Shown in pieces: positions 7,245-16,126 of a stretch of 40,620 nucleotides of DNA. Each line of letters opens with the position of its first letter. Position 1 is the stretch's first letter. A program made the translations under genes and the position numbers. Under the pieces are notes generated by a model. That model was not told the DNA's origin and made no database searches. It was given only the letters and a program-made list of their open reading frames with translations. The stretch comes from Methylorubrum zatmanii (lineage in GTDB: Bacteria > Pseudomonadota > Alphaproteobacteria > Rhizobiales > Beijerinckiaceae). The stretch lies in NCBI RefSeq assembly GCF_014845115.1, contig NZ_NKUI01000064.1, forward strand, positions 1-40,620, in the 5' to 3' direction.

Positions 7245-8405
7245 GTGCCAGCCGCGACGACGACGGACACCGATCCGTTGGGCGCTGAGGCGGCGCGAGC
7301 CCTGGAGGCGATCGGTGATCCGGTGATCGTCGCCGACCGGTCGGGGACCGTCGCCTATGCCAACGATCCGGCCCGCGCGCTCCTGCCGCGTCCTCCGCCG
7401 GATGATCCGTCCCGCACCCGCCTCACCGGCAGGATCACGACGGCGTTCCTCGCGCAGGTCAGCGCGGCGCGGACTCCCCTTGCCGGCGTCATCGCGCTCG
7501 GGAAGGAGGAGGAGCACCACTTCCGTTGCCATGGCTGCCGCATGGACCGGGAGGGTGCCGACCCGCTCGTGCTGCTCCGCGTCCTACCCTCTCAGGACAC
7601 GCGGTTCAGCCTGCTGGCGAACGAAGTGGTGATGCTCCGGCGGGAACTCGCCGAGCGCGAACGGTATCAACGCCGCCTGCACATGCTGCTCTGCGAGCGT
7701 GATCTTCTGCTGGCCGACCTGCGCAACACCGCCCGTGCCCGCACCCGCGCCGAACGCGACCGGGACGCGGTCCTGGCCCAGCTCTACCGGGCTCATCAGG
7801 CGGAGCGGGAGCGCCTGGGTCGGGAGCTTCACGACGAGGCCGGCCAGCAGCTCGCATGGCTCAAGCTCAGGCTCGACCGCCTGCGGCGCGACCCGTCCTC
7901 GGCGGAAGTCGATGCGATGCTGACCCAGGTCGATGCGATCTCGGCGAGCCTGCGGCAGGTCGTCCGGGAATTGCGGCCGGTGGCGCTGGCCGAACTCGGC
8001 CTGAGCCTCGCCCTCAGCGGCCTTGTGCGCGAGTGGTCCGACCAGAGCGGCGTCGCCATCGAATTCCAGCTCTCCGGCACGACGGTGGCGCTGACGACGG
8101 AGATCGAGGTGACGATCTTCCGGCTGGTGCAGGAGGCGCTCACCAACGTCGCCAAGCACGCGGCCGGGGCGCAGCAGGTCTCCGTTACCCTGCAATACGG
8201 GGGCGAGGCCATCATCCTGGCGATCGAGGATGACGGGCCGGGGCTGACCCGCGACGGCGCGCCGGAGGACCGGCGCGAGGGAGGCGGGTTCGGCCTGACC
8301 GGGATGCGCGAGCGGCTGGCGCTGCTCGGAGGAGATCTCACGATCGAATCGTCCTCCGGCCGGGGGACGACGATCCTGGCGCGCTTGCCAACGAGAGGAG
8401 AGTGA
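7245..8405 (+). CDS. NarX/NreB-type sensor histidine kinase with PAS domain
   Basis: This 386-residue, apparently soluble kinase starts at GTG 7245, which has a GGAGGGG sequence about 6 nt upstream; longer in-frame starts lack such a site. A PAS-like domain occupies roughly residues 20-120 (IGDPVIVADRSGTVAYAN). A coiled coil runs from 125 to 185. The HisKA_3 dimerisation motif RERLGRELHDEAGQQ places the phosphorylated His at about residue 196. The ATPase domain has VQEALTNVAKHA (N box), EDDGPGL (G1) and GFGLTGMRERL (G2). It phosphorylates a LuxR-type partner, which is surely the gene that begins 1 nt after its stop. No transmembrane segment is seen, so the signal is probably cytoplasmic; no haem or Fe-S ligand motif is evident. 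Confidence 0.92.
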   Translation: MPAATTTDTDPLGAEAARALEAIGDPVIVADRSGTVAYANDPARALLPRPPPDDPSRTRLTGRITTAFLAQVSAARTPLAGVIALGKEEEHHFRCHGCRMDREGADPLVLLRVLPSQDTRFSLLANEVVMLRRELAERERYQRRLHMLLCERDLLLADLRNTARARTRAERDRDAVLAQLYRAHQAERERLGRELHDEAGQQLAWLKLRLDRLRRDPSSAEVDAMLTQVDAISASLRQVVRELRPVALAELGLSLALSGLVREWSDQSGVAIEFQLSGTTVALTTEIEVTIFRLVQEALTNVAKHAAGAQQVSVTLQYGGEAIILAIEDDGPGLTRDGAPEDRREGGGFGLTGMRERLALLGGDLTIESSSGRGTTILARLPTRGE

Positions 8406-8406
8406 C

Positions 8407-9117
8407 GTGAGACCTGCGCAGGCCATGGTCAGGGTCGTCCTGATCGACGACCACCCGATCTTCCGAAGCGGGGTCCGCGGCCTGCTCGGCGAGACGGAAG
8501 GCGTCGAGGTGGTCGGGGAAGCCAGCAACGGGCAGCATGCCCTGGACCTGGCGCGAACGACCCGTCCCGATGTCGTCGTCATGGATATCACCATGATCGG
8601 CATGAACGGGCTCGCGGTGGCGCGCTCGCTGCACGAGGCGGGCTCGACGGCGCGAGTCGTGTTCCTGACGGTCAACGAGGACCGTGCCTTCGTCGACGAG
8701 GCCTTCGCCGCCGGAGCGCAGGGCTATGTTCTCAAGCGCTCCGCCGGCAACAGCCTGCTGGAAGCGATCGACGCGGTCATGGCCGGCCGCCGCTATGTCG
8801 ATGCCGAACTGCGCACACCGCCCCCACCGGCGGCACCGCCGGAGACCCGGCCGCCCACCGCTTCTCCGGGTGGGGAGGGCGGCCTCACCGGACGGGAGCG
8901 CGAAGTTCTCCGCCTCATCGCCCTCGGCATGACGATGAAGGAGATCAGCAACGCGATGTCGATCTCGGCCGCATCCGTCGACACCTACAAGATTCGCGGC
9001 TGCAAAAAGCTTGGACTCCGTTCACGCGCAAGCATCGTGCGATTTGCGCTCAGCCAGGGCTGGCTTGAGAATGAGAATAGATTGTCTTCGCTCGCAGGGA
9101 TATCCCATCCTATGTGA
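8407..9117 (+). CDS. LuxR/NarL-type response regulator
   Basis: The 236-residue protein (GTG at 8407; an ATG at 8425 is an alternative) has a fully equipped receiver: acidic pair D14-D15 (LIDDHP), phosphoacceptor D60 (VVVMDITM) and Lys110 (GYVLKRS). A Pro-rich linker of about 25 residues leads to the LuxR HTH (LTGREREVLRLIALGMTMKE, then SVDTYKIRGCKKLGL). It is the cognate partner of the kinase immediately upstream. It is the only one of the three LuxR proteins in this part of the window with an intact phosphorylation site, so it is the natural output of the kinase. Likely targets are the genes that follow or the divergent regulators, but this is inference from position. Confidence 0.93.
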   Translation: MRPAQAMVRVVLIDDHPIFRSGVRGLLGETEGVEVVGEASNGQHALDLARTTRPDVVVMDITMIGMNGLAVARSLHEAGSTARVVFLTVNEDRAFVDEAFAAGAQGYVLKRSAGNSLLEAIDAVMAGRRYVDAELRTPPPPAAPPETRPPTASPGGEGGLTGREREVLRLIALGMTMKEISNAMSISAASVDTYKIRGCKKLGLRSRASIVRFALSQGWLENENRLSSLAGISHPM

Positions 9118-9312
9118 GGATTTCGCAAAAGAACTTTTCGATTCTGCAACCGACGGTGTGGCGAGACCGCCCATGCGACCGGTCTTACATCCTGGTTTAT
9201 CCGCCGAACCTCGGGGCTAACCCGGAAGAGCGCCGCCAAATACCGCTGCGTGCATGAAGCCCGATCCGGGCAAAGATACGGTCGTCCTCGGTCGCGATCC
9301 GAGGGAAAGACC

Positions 9313-12300
9313 ATGGCCGACGTCACCTTTTCTCAATCGACACTGTCCGGATATTCGGGACTGGCCTCCGCCCTGCAATGGGGACCGGACGGGCGTCTCT
9401 ACGTTGCCGAGCGGTTCGGCAGCATCAAGGCCCTGACGGTCGCCCAGAACGGCAACGGCTACGTCGTCACGGCGACGGAATCGATCGATCTCATCCTGAA
9501 CATTCCGAACCACAACGACGACGGCACGCTCAATGCGAGCCTGAAGGAGCGGCAGGTCACCGGCATCCTCGTCACCGGCACCGCCCAGAATCCCGTCCTC
9601 TACGTGACCTCCAGCGATCCGCGGATCGGCGCCGGCAATGGCGGCGAGGACACCAACCTCGACACCAACTCGTCGATCATCTCGCGCCTCACCTTCGATT
9701 CCGCCGCCAATTCCTGGAAGAAGGTCGATCTCGTTCGCGGCCTGCCGCGCTCGGAGGAGAACCACTCCGCCAACGGCATGGCGATCTCGCCCGACGGCAA
9801 GACGCTCTACGTCGCGGTCGGCGGCAACACCAATGCGGGCGCGCCCTCCAACAACTTCGCCGGCCTGCCCGAATTCGCCTACGCGGCGGCGATCCTCAAG
9901 GTCGATCTCACGGCCATCGATGCCATGACGCTCAAGAGCCCGAACGGGCTCAACCCCTATCTCTACGATCTGCCGACCCTCGACGATCCCAACCGGCCCA
10001 ATAACGGCACCGCCGGCAACGAGAACCCGGACGGCTCGGATGTCAGCGGGCCGTTCGGCGGCCGCGACGGGTTCAACATGGCCAAGATCACGGCGGACAG
10101 CCCGGTGCAGGTCTACTCGCCCGGTTACCGCAACGCCTACGACGTCCTGCTGACCTCCGACGGCAAGATGTTCACCTACGACAACGGTGCCAATAACGGC
10201 TGGGGCGGACGCCCGTCGGATGCTGCGGGCAACGTCGTCACCAGCCCCAGCCAAGTTCCGCTCAACACCCCCGATCAGGACGGCGGCACCAAGCGCCTGA
10301 ACTACGATCAGCTCCACCAGATCACCGAGGAGGGCTATTACGGCGGCCACCCCAACCTCGTGCGCGCGGTGGGGAGCGCCGCCGGCCTGCTGCTGAGCCC
10401 GGGGGCGGGCGTCACCGGCGCCACCTTCCTGCCCCAGGGCAGCGCCGGCCTGCCCGCCGACTTCAATTCGGTGATTCCCGCCGGCACCGCCGATCCGCGC
10501 CAGGGCGTCTTCTACGAGGGCGGGATCGACGACGGTGCCCTCGATACCGGCCAGGGCTCGCTCAACGGCTTGGCCGAGTACACCGCCTCCACGACCTGGG
10601 CCACGGCGACTGGCGGCACGACGAACATCAAGGGCGCCATCCTGGTGACGGATCTGGCCGGCTACCTCCACATCATCCCGCGCAACGCCTCGGGCGGCGT
10701 CGACACCACCACCGGCTCCGCCGGTCAGATCGTGGCCGCGGGGAAGCAGGTCGTCCCGATGGGCGGCGGCTCGCCGCTCGGCATCGACGCGGTCGGCGAC
10801 GGCAAGCCGTTCGCCGGCACCATCTGGGTCACGGCGCTCGCGGACGGCAACATCAAGGTGCTGACGCCGGGGCCCACCAACCCGCAGAATCTCGACCTCG
10901 ACGGCGATGGGATCAACAACACCCTCGACCCCTTCGCCCTCGATCCCGACAACGGCACCGCCGGCTCCGACATCATCTCCGGCGGCAAGACCGTGGTCTT
11001 CAACTTCGAATCCGGCTCGATCCCCGGCACCTTCGGCGGCAGCGGGCTGACCGGCGCCATGATCAATGGGCTCGACCCGTTCCTCGACGGCGGCCTCTAC
11101 ACCTCGGCCAACATCATCGCCGGCGGCGCGGGCGGCGTCATCCAGTTGAAGAACGTGCAGGAAGGCGATCTGACCGAGGGCAACAACACCCTCAAGGACG
11201 CGCTGCAGGCCGGCGTGACCTTCGACGACAGCGTGGCCACCGCCAACGTCACCCTGACGATGGCGAACTGGATTCCGAACGCCTCCAGCGATGGCGGCTT
11301 TCCCGCGGCAGGCCTGCAGATCGGCACGGGCGATCAGGACAACTTCATCAAGCTGGTGCTGGGCGGGCGCGGCGAGAGCGCCAGCGGCAAATACACCAGC
11401 GCGATCTTCGAGACGTCGATGGAGAATCTCGGCGTCGCGCAGAGCGTGTCGGTGACCAACAACGCGCTCCTGAGCGCCGCCAATGCGAGTTGGGTGCAGC
11501 TGCGTCTCGCGGTGAATCTGGAGACCAACACGGTGACGCCGCTCTGGCGCTTCGGCACCGGCGCCGTGTCCTCCGCGACCGATCCGAACTCGGCCTTCAC
11601 CGCCGGCGGCAGCATGACCGTGCCGAGCGGCAGCGCGCTGCTGAAGGCGATCCAGGGCGATTACACGGTCGGCGGCAAGCCGAGCGGGATGGCGGTCGGC
11701 CTGCTCGCCACCTCCAATGACGGCGCGCCGTTCACGGCGGATTTCGACGGCATCACCATCACGACGACCGCGAAGTCGGGGGCGACCAACCCGGTCGTGG
11801 CCGCGATCAACGCGGGCGGCGGCGCCCTCTCCCAGGACGGCATCAGCTTCTCCGCCGACCAGTACTTCACCGGCGGCGGCGCCTTCACGGACGGCACCGG
11901 CGGCAACGGCCTGCAGCCGGCCTTCACCAACACCGTCTACCAGACCGAGCGCTACGGCAATTTCAGCTACGCCATCCCCGTCGCCAGCACGACCCAGGCC
12001 TATACCGTCGAGCTGCGCTTCGGCGAACTCTGGTGGAGCAATCCGGGCCAGCGGGTGTTCGACGTCACGCTCGAAGGCCAGACCGTCCTCGACAACCTCG
12101 ACATCCTCGCCCAGACCGGCAACATCAACACGCCCTACACCTATGTCTCGGGGCCGATCACGGCGGGGGCGAACGGCACCCTCGACCTGCAATTCCTCAA
12201 CGGCATCGACAACGCCAAGCTCAGCGGCATCGTCGTGCGGCAGGCGGCCAGCGGAGGCGCCGACACGACGGGGCCAACGGTCGCCGGCCCCTTCACGATC

Positions 12301-14037
12301 CAGCCTCCGGCGAGCGCGACGGCCAGTGCCAGCGTGACGGTGGTCTACACCGACGCCTCGGGGATCAATCTCGCCAGCATCGGCGCGAGCGACATCTCGG
12401 TGACCGGAGCCGGTCCGGTCGGGGCGATCACGCTGCAATCGAAGACGAGCACGAGCGCCACCTCGGCCACCGCCACCTATCTCGTCGCCGCTCCGAACGG
12501 CGGATGGGTCAACGGCCAGTACACCACCACGGTGAAGGCCGGAGAGATCGCCGATGCGAGCCCCGCCGGAAATACCAACGCCGTCTCGTCCCAGGTGTCG
12601 GACTTCCAGCCGAGCAGCGCGGGCGCGGTCGTCGCGGCGATCAACGCGGGCGGCGCGGCGCTGACGCAGGGCGGGATCAGCTTCACGGCCGATCAGTACT
12701 TCACCGGCGGCGCCACCTTCGCCGACGGCACCGGCGGCAATGGCCTGCAATCGGCCTTCACCGGCACCGTCTACCAGACCGAGCGCTACGGCAATTTCAG
12801 CTACGCCATCCCCGTCGCCAGCACGACCCAGGCCTATACCGTCGAGCTGCGCTTCGGCGAACTCTGGTGGAGCAATCCCGGCCAGCGGGTGTTCGACGTC
12901 GCGCTCGAAGGCCAGACCATCCTCGACAACCTCGACATCCTCGCCCAGACCGGCAACATCAACACGCCCTACACTTACGTCTCGGGGCCGATCACGGCGG
13001 GGGCGAACGGCACCCTCGACCTGCAATTCCTCAACGGCATCGACAACGCCAAGCTCAGCGGCATCGTCGTGCGGCAGGCGGCCAGCGGCGGCGCCGACAC
13101 GATGGGCCCGAGCATCGGCTCCTTCACGGTCGAGGCCCCCTCATCCGGCACGGGCCAAGCCAGCGTGACGGTGGTCTATAACGACGCGTCGGGGATCAAT
13201 CTGGCCAGCATCAACGCCGCCGACCTTGCGGTGACCGGACCGGGGGCCGTCGGCGCCATCAGCCTGCAGACGAAGGTGGCCACGAGCGCCACCTCGGCCA
13301 CCGCCACCTATCTCGTCGCCGCCCCGAACGGCGGATGGGCCGACGGCGCCTACACCGCCACGGTGAAGGCCGGAGAGGTGACGGATGCGAGCCCGGCGGC
13401 CAACGCCAACGCCGCCGCCTCGCACGGCTTCACCATCGACACCACGCCCGGCGGGGACACCCTGGTCATCGCCATCAATTCCGGCGGCGGGGCCTATACC
13501 CGCGCGGACGGAACCCTGTTCGAGGCCGACACGGCGGCCACGCCGCACCGCTTCTACGTCGCCGGGCAGGACGGGAACGCGGTCTTCACCGATAACGACC
13601 TGATCGCCAACACGACCGACGACGCGCTCTACCAGAACCAGCGGTTCGGCTGGGCGAGCGCCTCGACCACCGATGCCGATGACGGCCGCTTCGGCTACGC
13701 CATCAAGAACGCGGATGGCAGCGCGCTCAGCCCCGGTTCCTACGAGGTCGTGCTGCATTTCGCCGAGATCTACACCCAACCCGACAATCAGGGCGGCCTC
13801 AGCGCGGCGGGTCAGCGGCAGTTCAACATCGGCATCGAGGGCACCACCATCGCCAATTACGACATCTGGGCGGCGGCCGGGGCCGGTGCGAGCGCGACGA
13901 CCCTGACGCGGACCGTCTCGGTCACGGACGGAACGCTCGACCTCGCCTTCTGGCAGGGGGCGACCCAGAACCCGACCGTGGCCGCGATCGAGGTGTGGAA
14001 GATCAACCCCGCCGCCCAGGACGGGCTTCTGACCTGA
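9313..14037 (+). CDS. Large secreted protein: sugar-dehydrogenase-like propeller plus three malectin domains
   Basis: The 1574-residue protein starts at ATG 9313 behind GAGGGAAAG. Residues 1-520 resemble a glucose/sorbosone dehydrogenase-type (PQQ-enzyme-like) beta-propeller: LQWGPDGRLYVAERFG near the start, GGEDTNLDTNSS, SEENHSANGMAISPDGK and TSDGKMFTYDNGANNGWGG. Next is a calcium-type DLDGDGINNTLDPFALD motif (about 527-545) and a lectin-like beta region (550-815). Two malectin/Ig-like modules (about 828-1099 and 1106-1376) and a third malectin domain (1385-1569) complete it. Malectin folds bind carbohydrates. There is no N-terminal signal peptide, so type I-like secretion is possible, though the C-terminus shows no RTX repeats. 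Whether the propeller binds PQQ or is catalytic cannot be judged. The role is inferred to be binding or oxidising surface polysaccharide. Confidence 0.75.
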   Translation: MADVTFSQSTLSGYSGLASALQWGPDGRLYVAERFGSIKALTVAQNGNGYVVTATESIDLILNIPNHNDDGTLNASLKERQVTGILVTGTAQNPVLYVTSSDPRIGAGNGGEDTNLDTNSSIISRLTFDSAANSWKKVDLVRGLPRSEENHSANGMAISPDGKTLYVAVGGNTNAGAPSNNFAGLPEFAYAAAILKVDLTAIDAMTLKSPNGLNPYLYDLPTLDDPNRPNNGTAGNENPDGSDVSGPFGGRDGFNMAKITADSPVQVYSPGYRNAYDVLLTSDGKMFTYDNGANNGWGGRPSDAAGNVVTSPSQVPLNTPDQDGGTKRLNYDQLHQITEEGYYGGHPNLVRAVGSAAGLLLSPGAGVTGATFLPQGSAGLPADFNSVIPAGTADPRQGVFYEGGIDDGALDTGQGSLNGLAEYTASTTWATATGGTTNIKGAILVTDLAGYLHIIPRNASGGVDTTTGSAGQIVAAGKQVVPMGGGSPLGIDAVGDGKPFAGTIWVTALADGNIKVLTPGPTNPQNLDLDGDGINNTLDPFALDPDNGTAGSDIISGGKTVVFNFESGSIPGTFGGSGLTGAMINGLDPFLDGGLYTSANIIAGGAGGVIQLKNVQEGDLTEGNNTLKDALQAGVTFDDSVATANVTLTMANWIPNASSDGGFPAAGLQIGTGDQDNFIKLVLGGRGESASGKYTSAIFETSMENLGVAQSVSVTNNALLSAANASWVQLRLAVNLETNTVTPLWRFGTGAVSSATDPNSAFTAGGSMTVPSGSALLKAIQGDYTVGGKPSGMAVGLLATSNDGAPFTADFDGITITTTAKSGATNPVVAAINAGGGALSQDGISFSADQYFTGGGAFTDGTGGNGLQPAFTNTVYQTERYGNFSYAIPVASTTQAYTVELRFGELWWSNPGQRVFDVTLEGQTVLDNLDILAQTGNINTPYTYVSGPITAGANGTLDLQFLNGIDNAKLSGIVVRQAASGGADTTGPTVAGPFTIQPPASATASASVTVVYTDASGINLASIGASDISVTGAGPVGAITLQSKTSTSATSATATYLVAAPNGGWVNGQYTTTVKAGEIADASPAGNTNAVSSQVSDFQPSSAGAVVAAINAGGAALTQGGISFTADQYFTGGATFADGTGGNGLQSAFTGTVYQTERYGNFSYAIPVASTTQAYTVELRFGELWWSNPGQRVFDVALEGQTILDNLDILAQTGNINTPYTYVSGPITAGANGTLDLQFLNGIDNAKLSGIVVRQAASGGADTMGPSIGSFTVEAPSSGTGQASVTVVYNDASGINLASINAADLAVTGPGAVGAISLQTKVATSATSATATYLVAAPNGGWADGAYTATVKAGEVTDASPAANANAAASHGFTIDTTPGGDTLVIAINSGGGAYTRADGTLFEADTAATPHRFYVAGQDGNAVFTDNDLIANTTDDALYQNQRFGWASASTTDADDGRFGYAIKNADGSALSPGSYEVVLHFAEIYTQPDNQGGLSAAGQRQFNIGIEGTTIANYDIWAAAGAGASATTLTRTVSVTDGTLDLAFWQGATQNPTVAAIEVWKINPAAQDGLLT
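11796..13430 (+). repeat. Internal tandem duplication of a malectin/Ig-like module
   Basis: The DNA from about 11796 to 12600 is repeated at about 12630 to 13430 with a constant offset of 834 bp through the malectin part, for example CAGACCGAGCGCTACGGCAA at 11941 and again at 12775. Long stretches of the malectin part are identical or nearly so. The Ig-like part (12260-12600 and 13094-13430) is more diverged and its offset shifts to 831 bp, a one-codon change. The uneven divergence suggests recent duplication or gene conversion restricted to the malectin half. Confidence 0.9.
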
Positions 14038-14246
14038 CATTCCGGTCTGGTCAGAACGCATCGAGACAGGGATGAGACAGGGGCGGGAGCCGATTTCGGC
14101 ACGAGGCGCTCGCCCCCCTCATGGAACGCCCACTACGCCGCCTCGGCCGGTGGGAGGGCTCTCGCCGACCGGGAGCCGTGTCAGGCACACTTAACGTCTG
14201 GTGGCGTACGGTTTTCGTCCGCCGCCGCCCGCGCGAAAGGTCAGCG

Positions 14247-15773
14247 ATGTTCGACGACAGCCCCTCCAAGGCATTTCCCACACCGGTGCCGAAGCTTGAG
14301 CCGAACACGTTCGCGTTCGAGCAGCTGCCGATGGTCAAGCCCACGGGCTTCCGCGAATACGACGCCCGCTGGCTGTTCCCGCAGGAGATCAACCTGATGG
14401 GCGTCCAGGCGCTGGGCCTCGGCCTCGGCACGCTCATTCACGAGCGCGGCGTCCGCCCCGACATCGTCACCGGCCACGATTTCCGCAGCTACTCCTCCTC
14501 GATCAAGCTCGCGCTGATCGCCGGGATGCAGGCGGCGGGCCTGCGGGTGAAGGATATCGGGCTGGCGCTCTCGCCGATGGCCTATTTCGGCCAGTTCGCC
14601 CTCGACTACCCCTGCGTCGCCATGGTCACCGCCTCGCACAACGACAACGGCTGGACCGGCGTGAAGATGGGCGCCGAGCGGCCGATGACCTTCGGCCCCG
14701 ACGAGATGACCCGGCTCAAGGAGATCGTCACCAGCGGCGCATTCCAGTACCGCGAGGGCGGCTCCTACGAGTTCGTCCACGACTTCGCGAAAATCTATCT
14801 CGACGACCTCGTGTCGCGCGCCAAGCCGATCACGCGCAGGCTGAAGGTGGTGGCCGCCTGCGGCAACGGCACCGCCGGCGCCTTCGCCCCGACGCTGCTG
14901 GAGCGGCTCGGCGTCGAGGTGATCCCGCTCGATGTCGAACCGGATCATTCCTTCCCGCGCTACAATCCGAACCCCGAGGACATGGCGATGCTGCACGCCA
15001 TCGCCGACAAGGTGCGCGAGACCGGCGCCGATGTCGGGCTCGGCTTCGACGGCGACGGCGACCGCTGCGGCGTGGTCGACAACGAGGGCGAGGAGATCTT
15101 CGCCGACAAGATCGGGGTGATGCTGGCCCGCGACCTGTCGAAGCTGCACCCGAACGCGACCTTCGTGGTCGACGTGAAGTCGACCGGCCTGTTCGCCTCC
15201 GATCCCGAATTGCGAGCCCGGGAGGTGCGGACCGATTACTGGAAGACGGGCCATTCCTACATCAAGCGGCGCGTCAACGAGCTGTCGGCGCTGGCGGGCT
15301 TCGAGAAGTCGGGTCACTTCTTCTTCAACGCGCCGGTCGGGCGCGGCTACGACGACGGCCTTCTGACCGCGATCGCGGTGATCGAGATGCTCGACCGCAA
15401 TCCGGAAGCGTCGATGGCGGACCTCTACCGGGCGCTGCCGAAGACCTGGGGCTCGCCGACCATGTCGCCCCATTGCGCCGACGAGGTGAAGTACGGCGTG
15501 GTCGCGGCGGTCACCGAGCGGTTCCAGGCGCTCCGGGAGGCGGGCGAGCCGGTGGGCGGCCACGCGATCACCGATCTCGTGACGGTCAACGGCGTGCGGG
15601 TGACCACCGCCGACGGCACCTGGGGCCTTGTGCGGGCCTCGTCCAACAAGCCGGAACTGGTCGTGGTGGTGGAGAGCCCGGTCTCGGAGGCGCGGCTCCG
15701 GGAGATGTTCGCGGCGGTGGATGCCGTGCTGCGCGAGAATCCCGAGGTCGGCGCCTACAATCAGACGATCTGA
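14247..15773 (+). CDS. manB: Phosphomannomutase/phosphoglucomutase
   Basis: The 508-residue alpha-D-phosphohexomutase interconverts mannose-6-phosphate and mannose-1-phosphate (and possibly the glucose forms), feeding GDP-mannose synthesis. Visible motifs in order are GFREYDARW (substrate entry), MVTASHNDNGWTGVK with the phosphorylated Ser (the usual TASHNP has Asp here in place of Pro), the Mg-binding GFDGDGDRCGVVD loop, and the sugar-binding KSGHFFF segment. The ATG at 14247 follows a GAAAGG sequence and removes an Arg/Gly-rich upstream extension of no family likeness. Together with manC at 28135 it completes the route from fructose-6-phosphate through mannose phosphates to GDP-mannose, except for the first isomerase step, which ManC's second domain may supply. 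It is transcribed alone between two secreted-protein genes. Confidence 0.9.
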   Translation: MFDDSPSKAFPTPVPKLEPNTFAFEQLPMVKPTGFREYDARWLFPQEINLMGVQALGLGLGTLIHERGVRPDIVTGHDFRSYSSSIKLALIAGMQAAGLRVKDIGLALSPMAYFGQFALDYPCVAMVTASHNDNGWTGVKMGAERPMTFGPDEMTRLKEIVTSGAFQYREGGSYEFVHDFAKIYLDDLVSRAKPITRRLKVVAACGNGTAGAFAPTLLERLGVEVIPLDVEPDHSFPRYNPNPEDMAMLHAIADKVRETGADVGLGFDGDGDRCGVVDNEGEEIFADKIGVMLARDLSKLHPNATFVVDVKSTGLFASDPELRAREVRTDYWKTGHSYIKRRVNELSALAGFEKSGHFFFNAPVGRGYDDGLLTAIAVIEMLDRNPEASMADLYRALPKTWGSPTMSPHCADEVKYGVVAAVTERFQALREAGEPVGGHAITDLVTVNGVRVTTADGTWGLVRASSNKPELVVVVESPVSEARLREMFAAVDAVLRENPEVGAYNQTI

Positions 15774-15805
15774 TACGGGATCCGCTCGATCGAAGCGGAG
15801 CCCGT

Positions 15806-15875
15806 CTCGGCAAGCCCGCGCGGTGCTTGAGCGAAGCCCAGATCCGCCCTCCCGAAGGGATCGAACGGATCTGGC
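15806..15875. repeat. Dispersed intergenic repeat, copy B
   Basis: Just after manB, the sequence CTCGGCAAGCCCGCGCGG through CGGATCTGGC matches the repeat at 2627-2695 over about 70 bp. It has the same order of blocks, including the CCCGAAGGGAT hairpin core. It lies directly upstream of a strong terminator hairpin. Both copies sit just beyond the 3' end of a plus-strand gene. Confidence 0.65.
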
Positions 15876-15886
15876 ATGAGCAAAAG

Positions 15887-15911
15887 GGCCCGGCAGGGTG
15901 CCTGCCGGGCC
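15887..15911 (+). terminator. Rho-independent-like terminator after manB
   Basis: An 11-bp perfect GC-rich stem (GGCCCGGCAGG and CCTGCCGGGCC) with a GTG loop is followed by GCTGTTTGTTG. The T tract is interrupted, as is common in high-GC genomes. It lies 114 nt after the manB stop and separates manB from the beta-helix/RTX gene. Confidence 0.75.
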
Positions 15912-15942
15912 GCTGTTTGTTGCCGATCCGCAACAATCCGTT

Positions 15943-15969
15943 CGTCTGTCAGAAAATTTCTGACAGACG
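15943..15969. promoter_or_regulatory. 27-bp palindrome upstream of the first beta-helix/RTX gene
   Basis: CGTCTGTCAGAAA and TTTCTGACAGACG form perfect 13-bp arms around a single A. The element lies about 160 bp before the ATG at 16127. It is not followed by a T tract, and the AT-containing arms look more like an operator for a dimeric regulator than a terminator. The regulator is unknown. Confidence 0.6.
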
Positions 15970-16018
15970 CTCGCGGAAAACCGCATTAAGCTGAACCGTT
16001 TTCGTCAGTCCATACGCC

Positions 16019-16036
16019 GTGCGGACTAGTCCGCAC
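16019..16036. promoter_or_regulatory. 18-bp palindrome upstream of the first beta-helix/RTX gene
   Basis: GTGCGGACTAGTCCGCAC is a perfect 18-bp palindrome 91 bp before the ATG at 16127. It is unrelated in sequence to the palindrome at 15943-15969. Its position fits an operator near or within the promoter, but no promoter hexamers can be named with certainty. Confidence 0.55.
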
Positions 16037-16126
16037 CGGTTACGTTGCACATTTGCTAAGTCGATCTAACCCTTAAGCTTCGTTAGGCCCCGCTCCGTTG
16101 CGATTAACGCACATCAAGGAGCAAGC

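Noticed and set aside
6983..7288. A 101-codon frame overlapping the start of the histidine kinase
   Set aside because: GTG start without a clear ribosome binding site, and it runs into the kinase gene in another frame; kept only as a remote possibility.
7245..9117. Assigning the kinase/regulator pair as the methanol-responsive system partnering MxaB
   Set aside because: Nothing in the sequence links the kinase to MxaB; it has its own complete response regulator immediately downstream.
9217..13026. A 1269-codon open frame on the minus strand opposite the malectin-propeller gene
   Set aside because: It is a shadow of the plus-strand gene in GC-rich DNA. Its translation is Gly/Arg/Val/Ala-repetitive and matches no family, whereas the plus strand has clear domains.
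14241..15986. A 581-codon minus-strand frame opposite manB
   Set aside because: Antisense shadow; manB has complete catalytic motifs on the plus strand.
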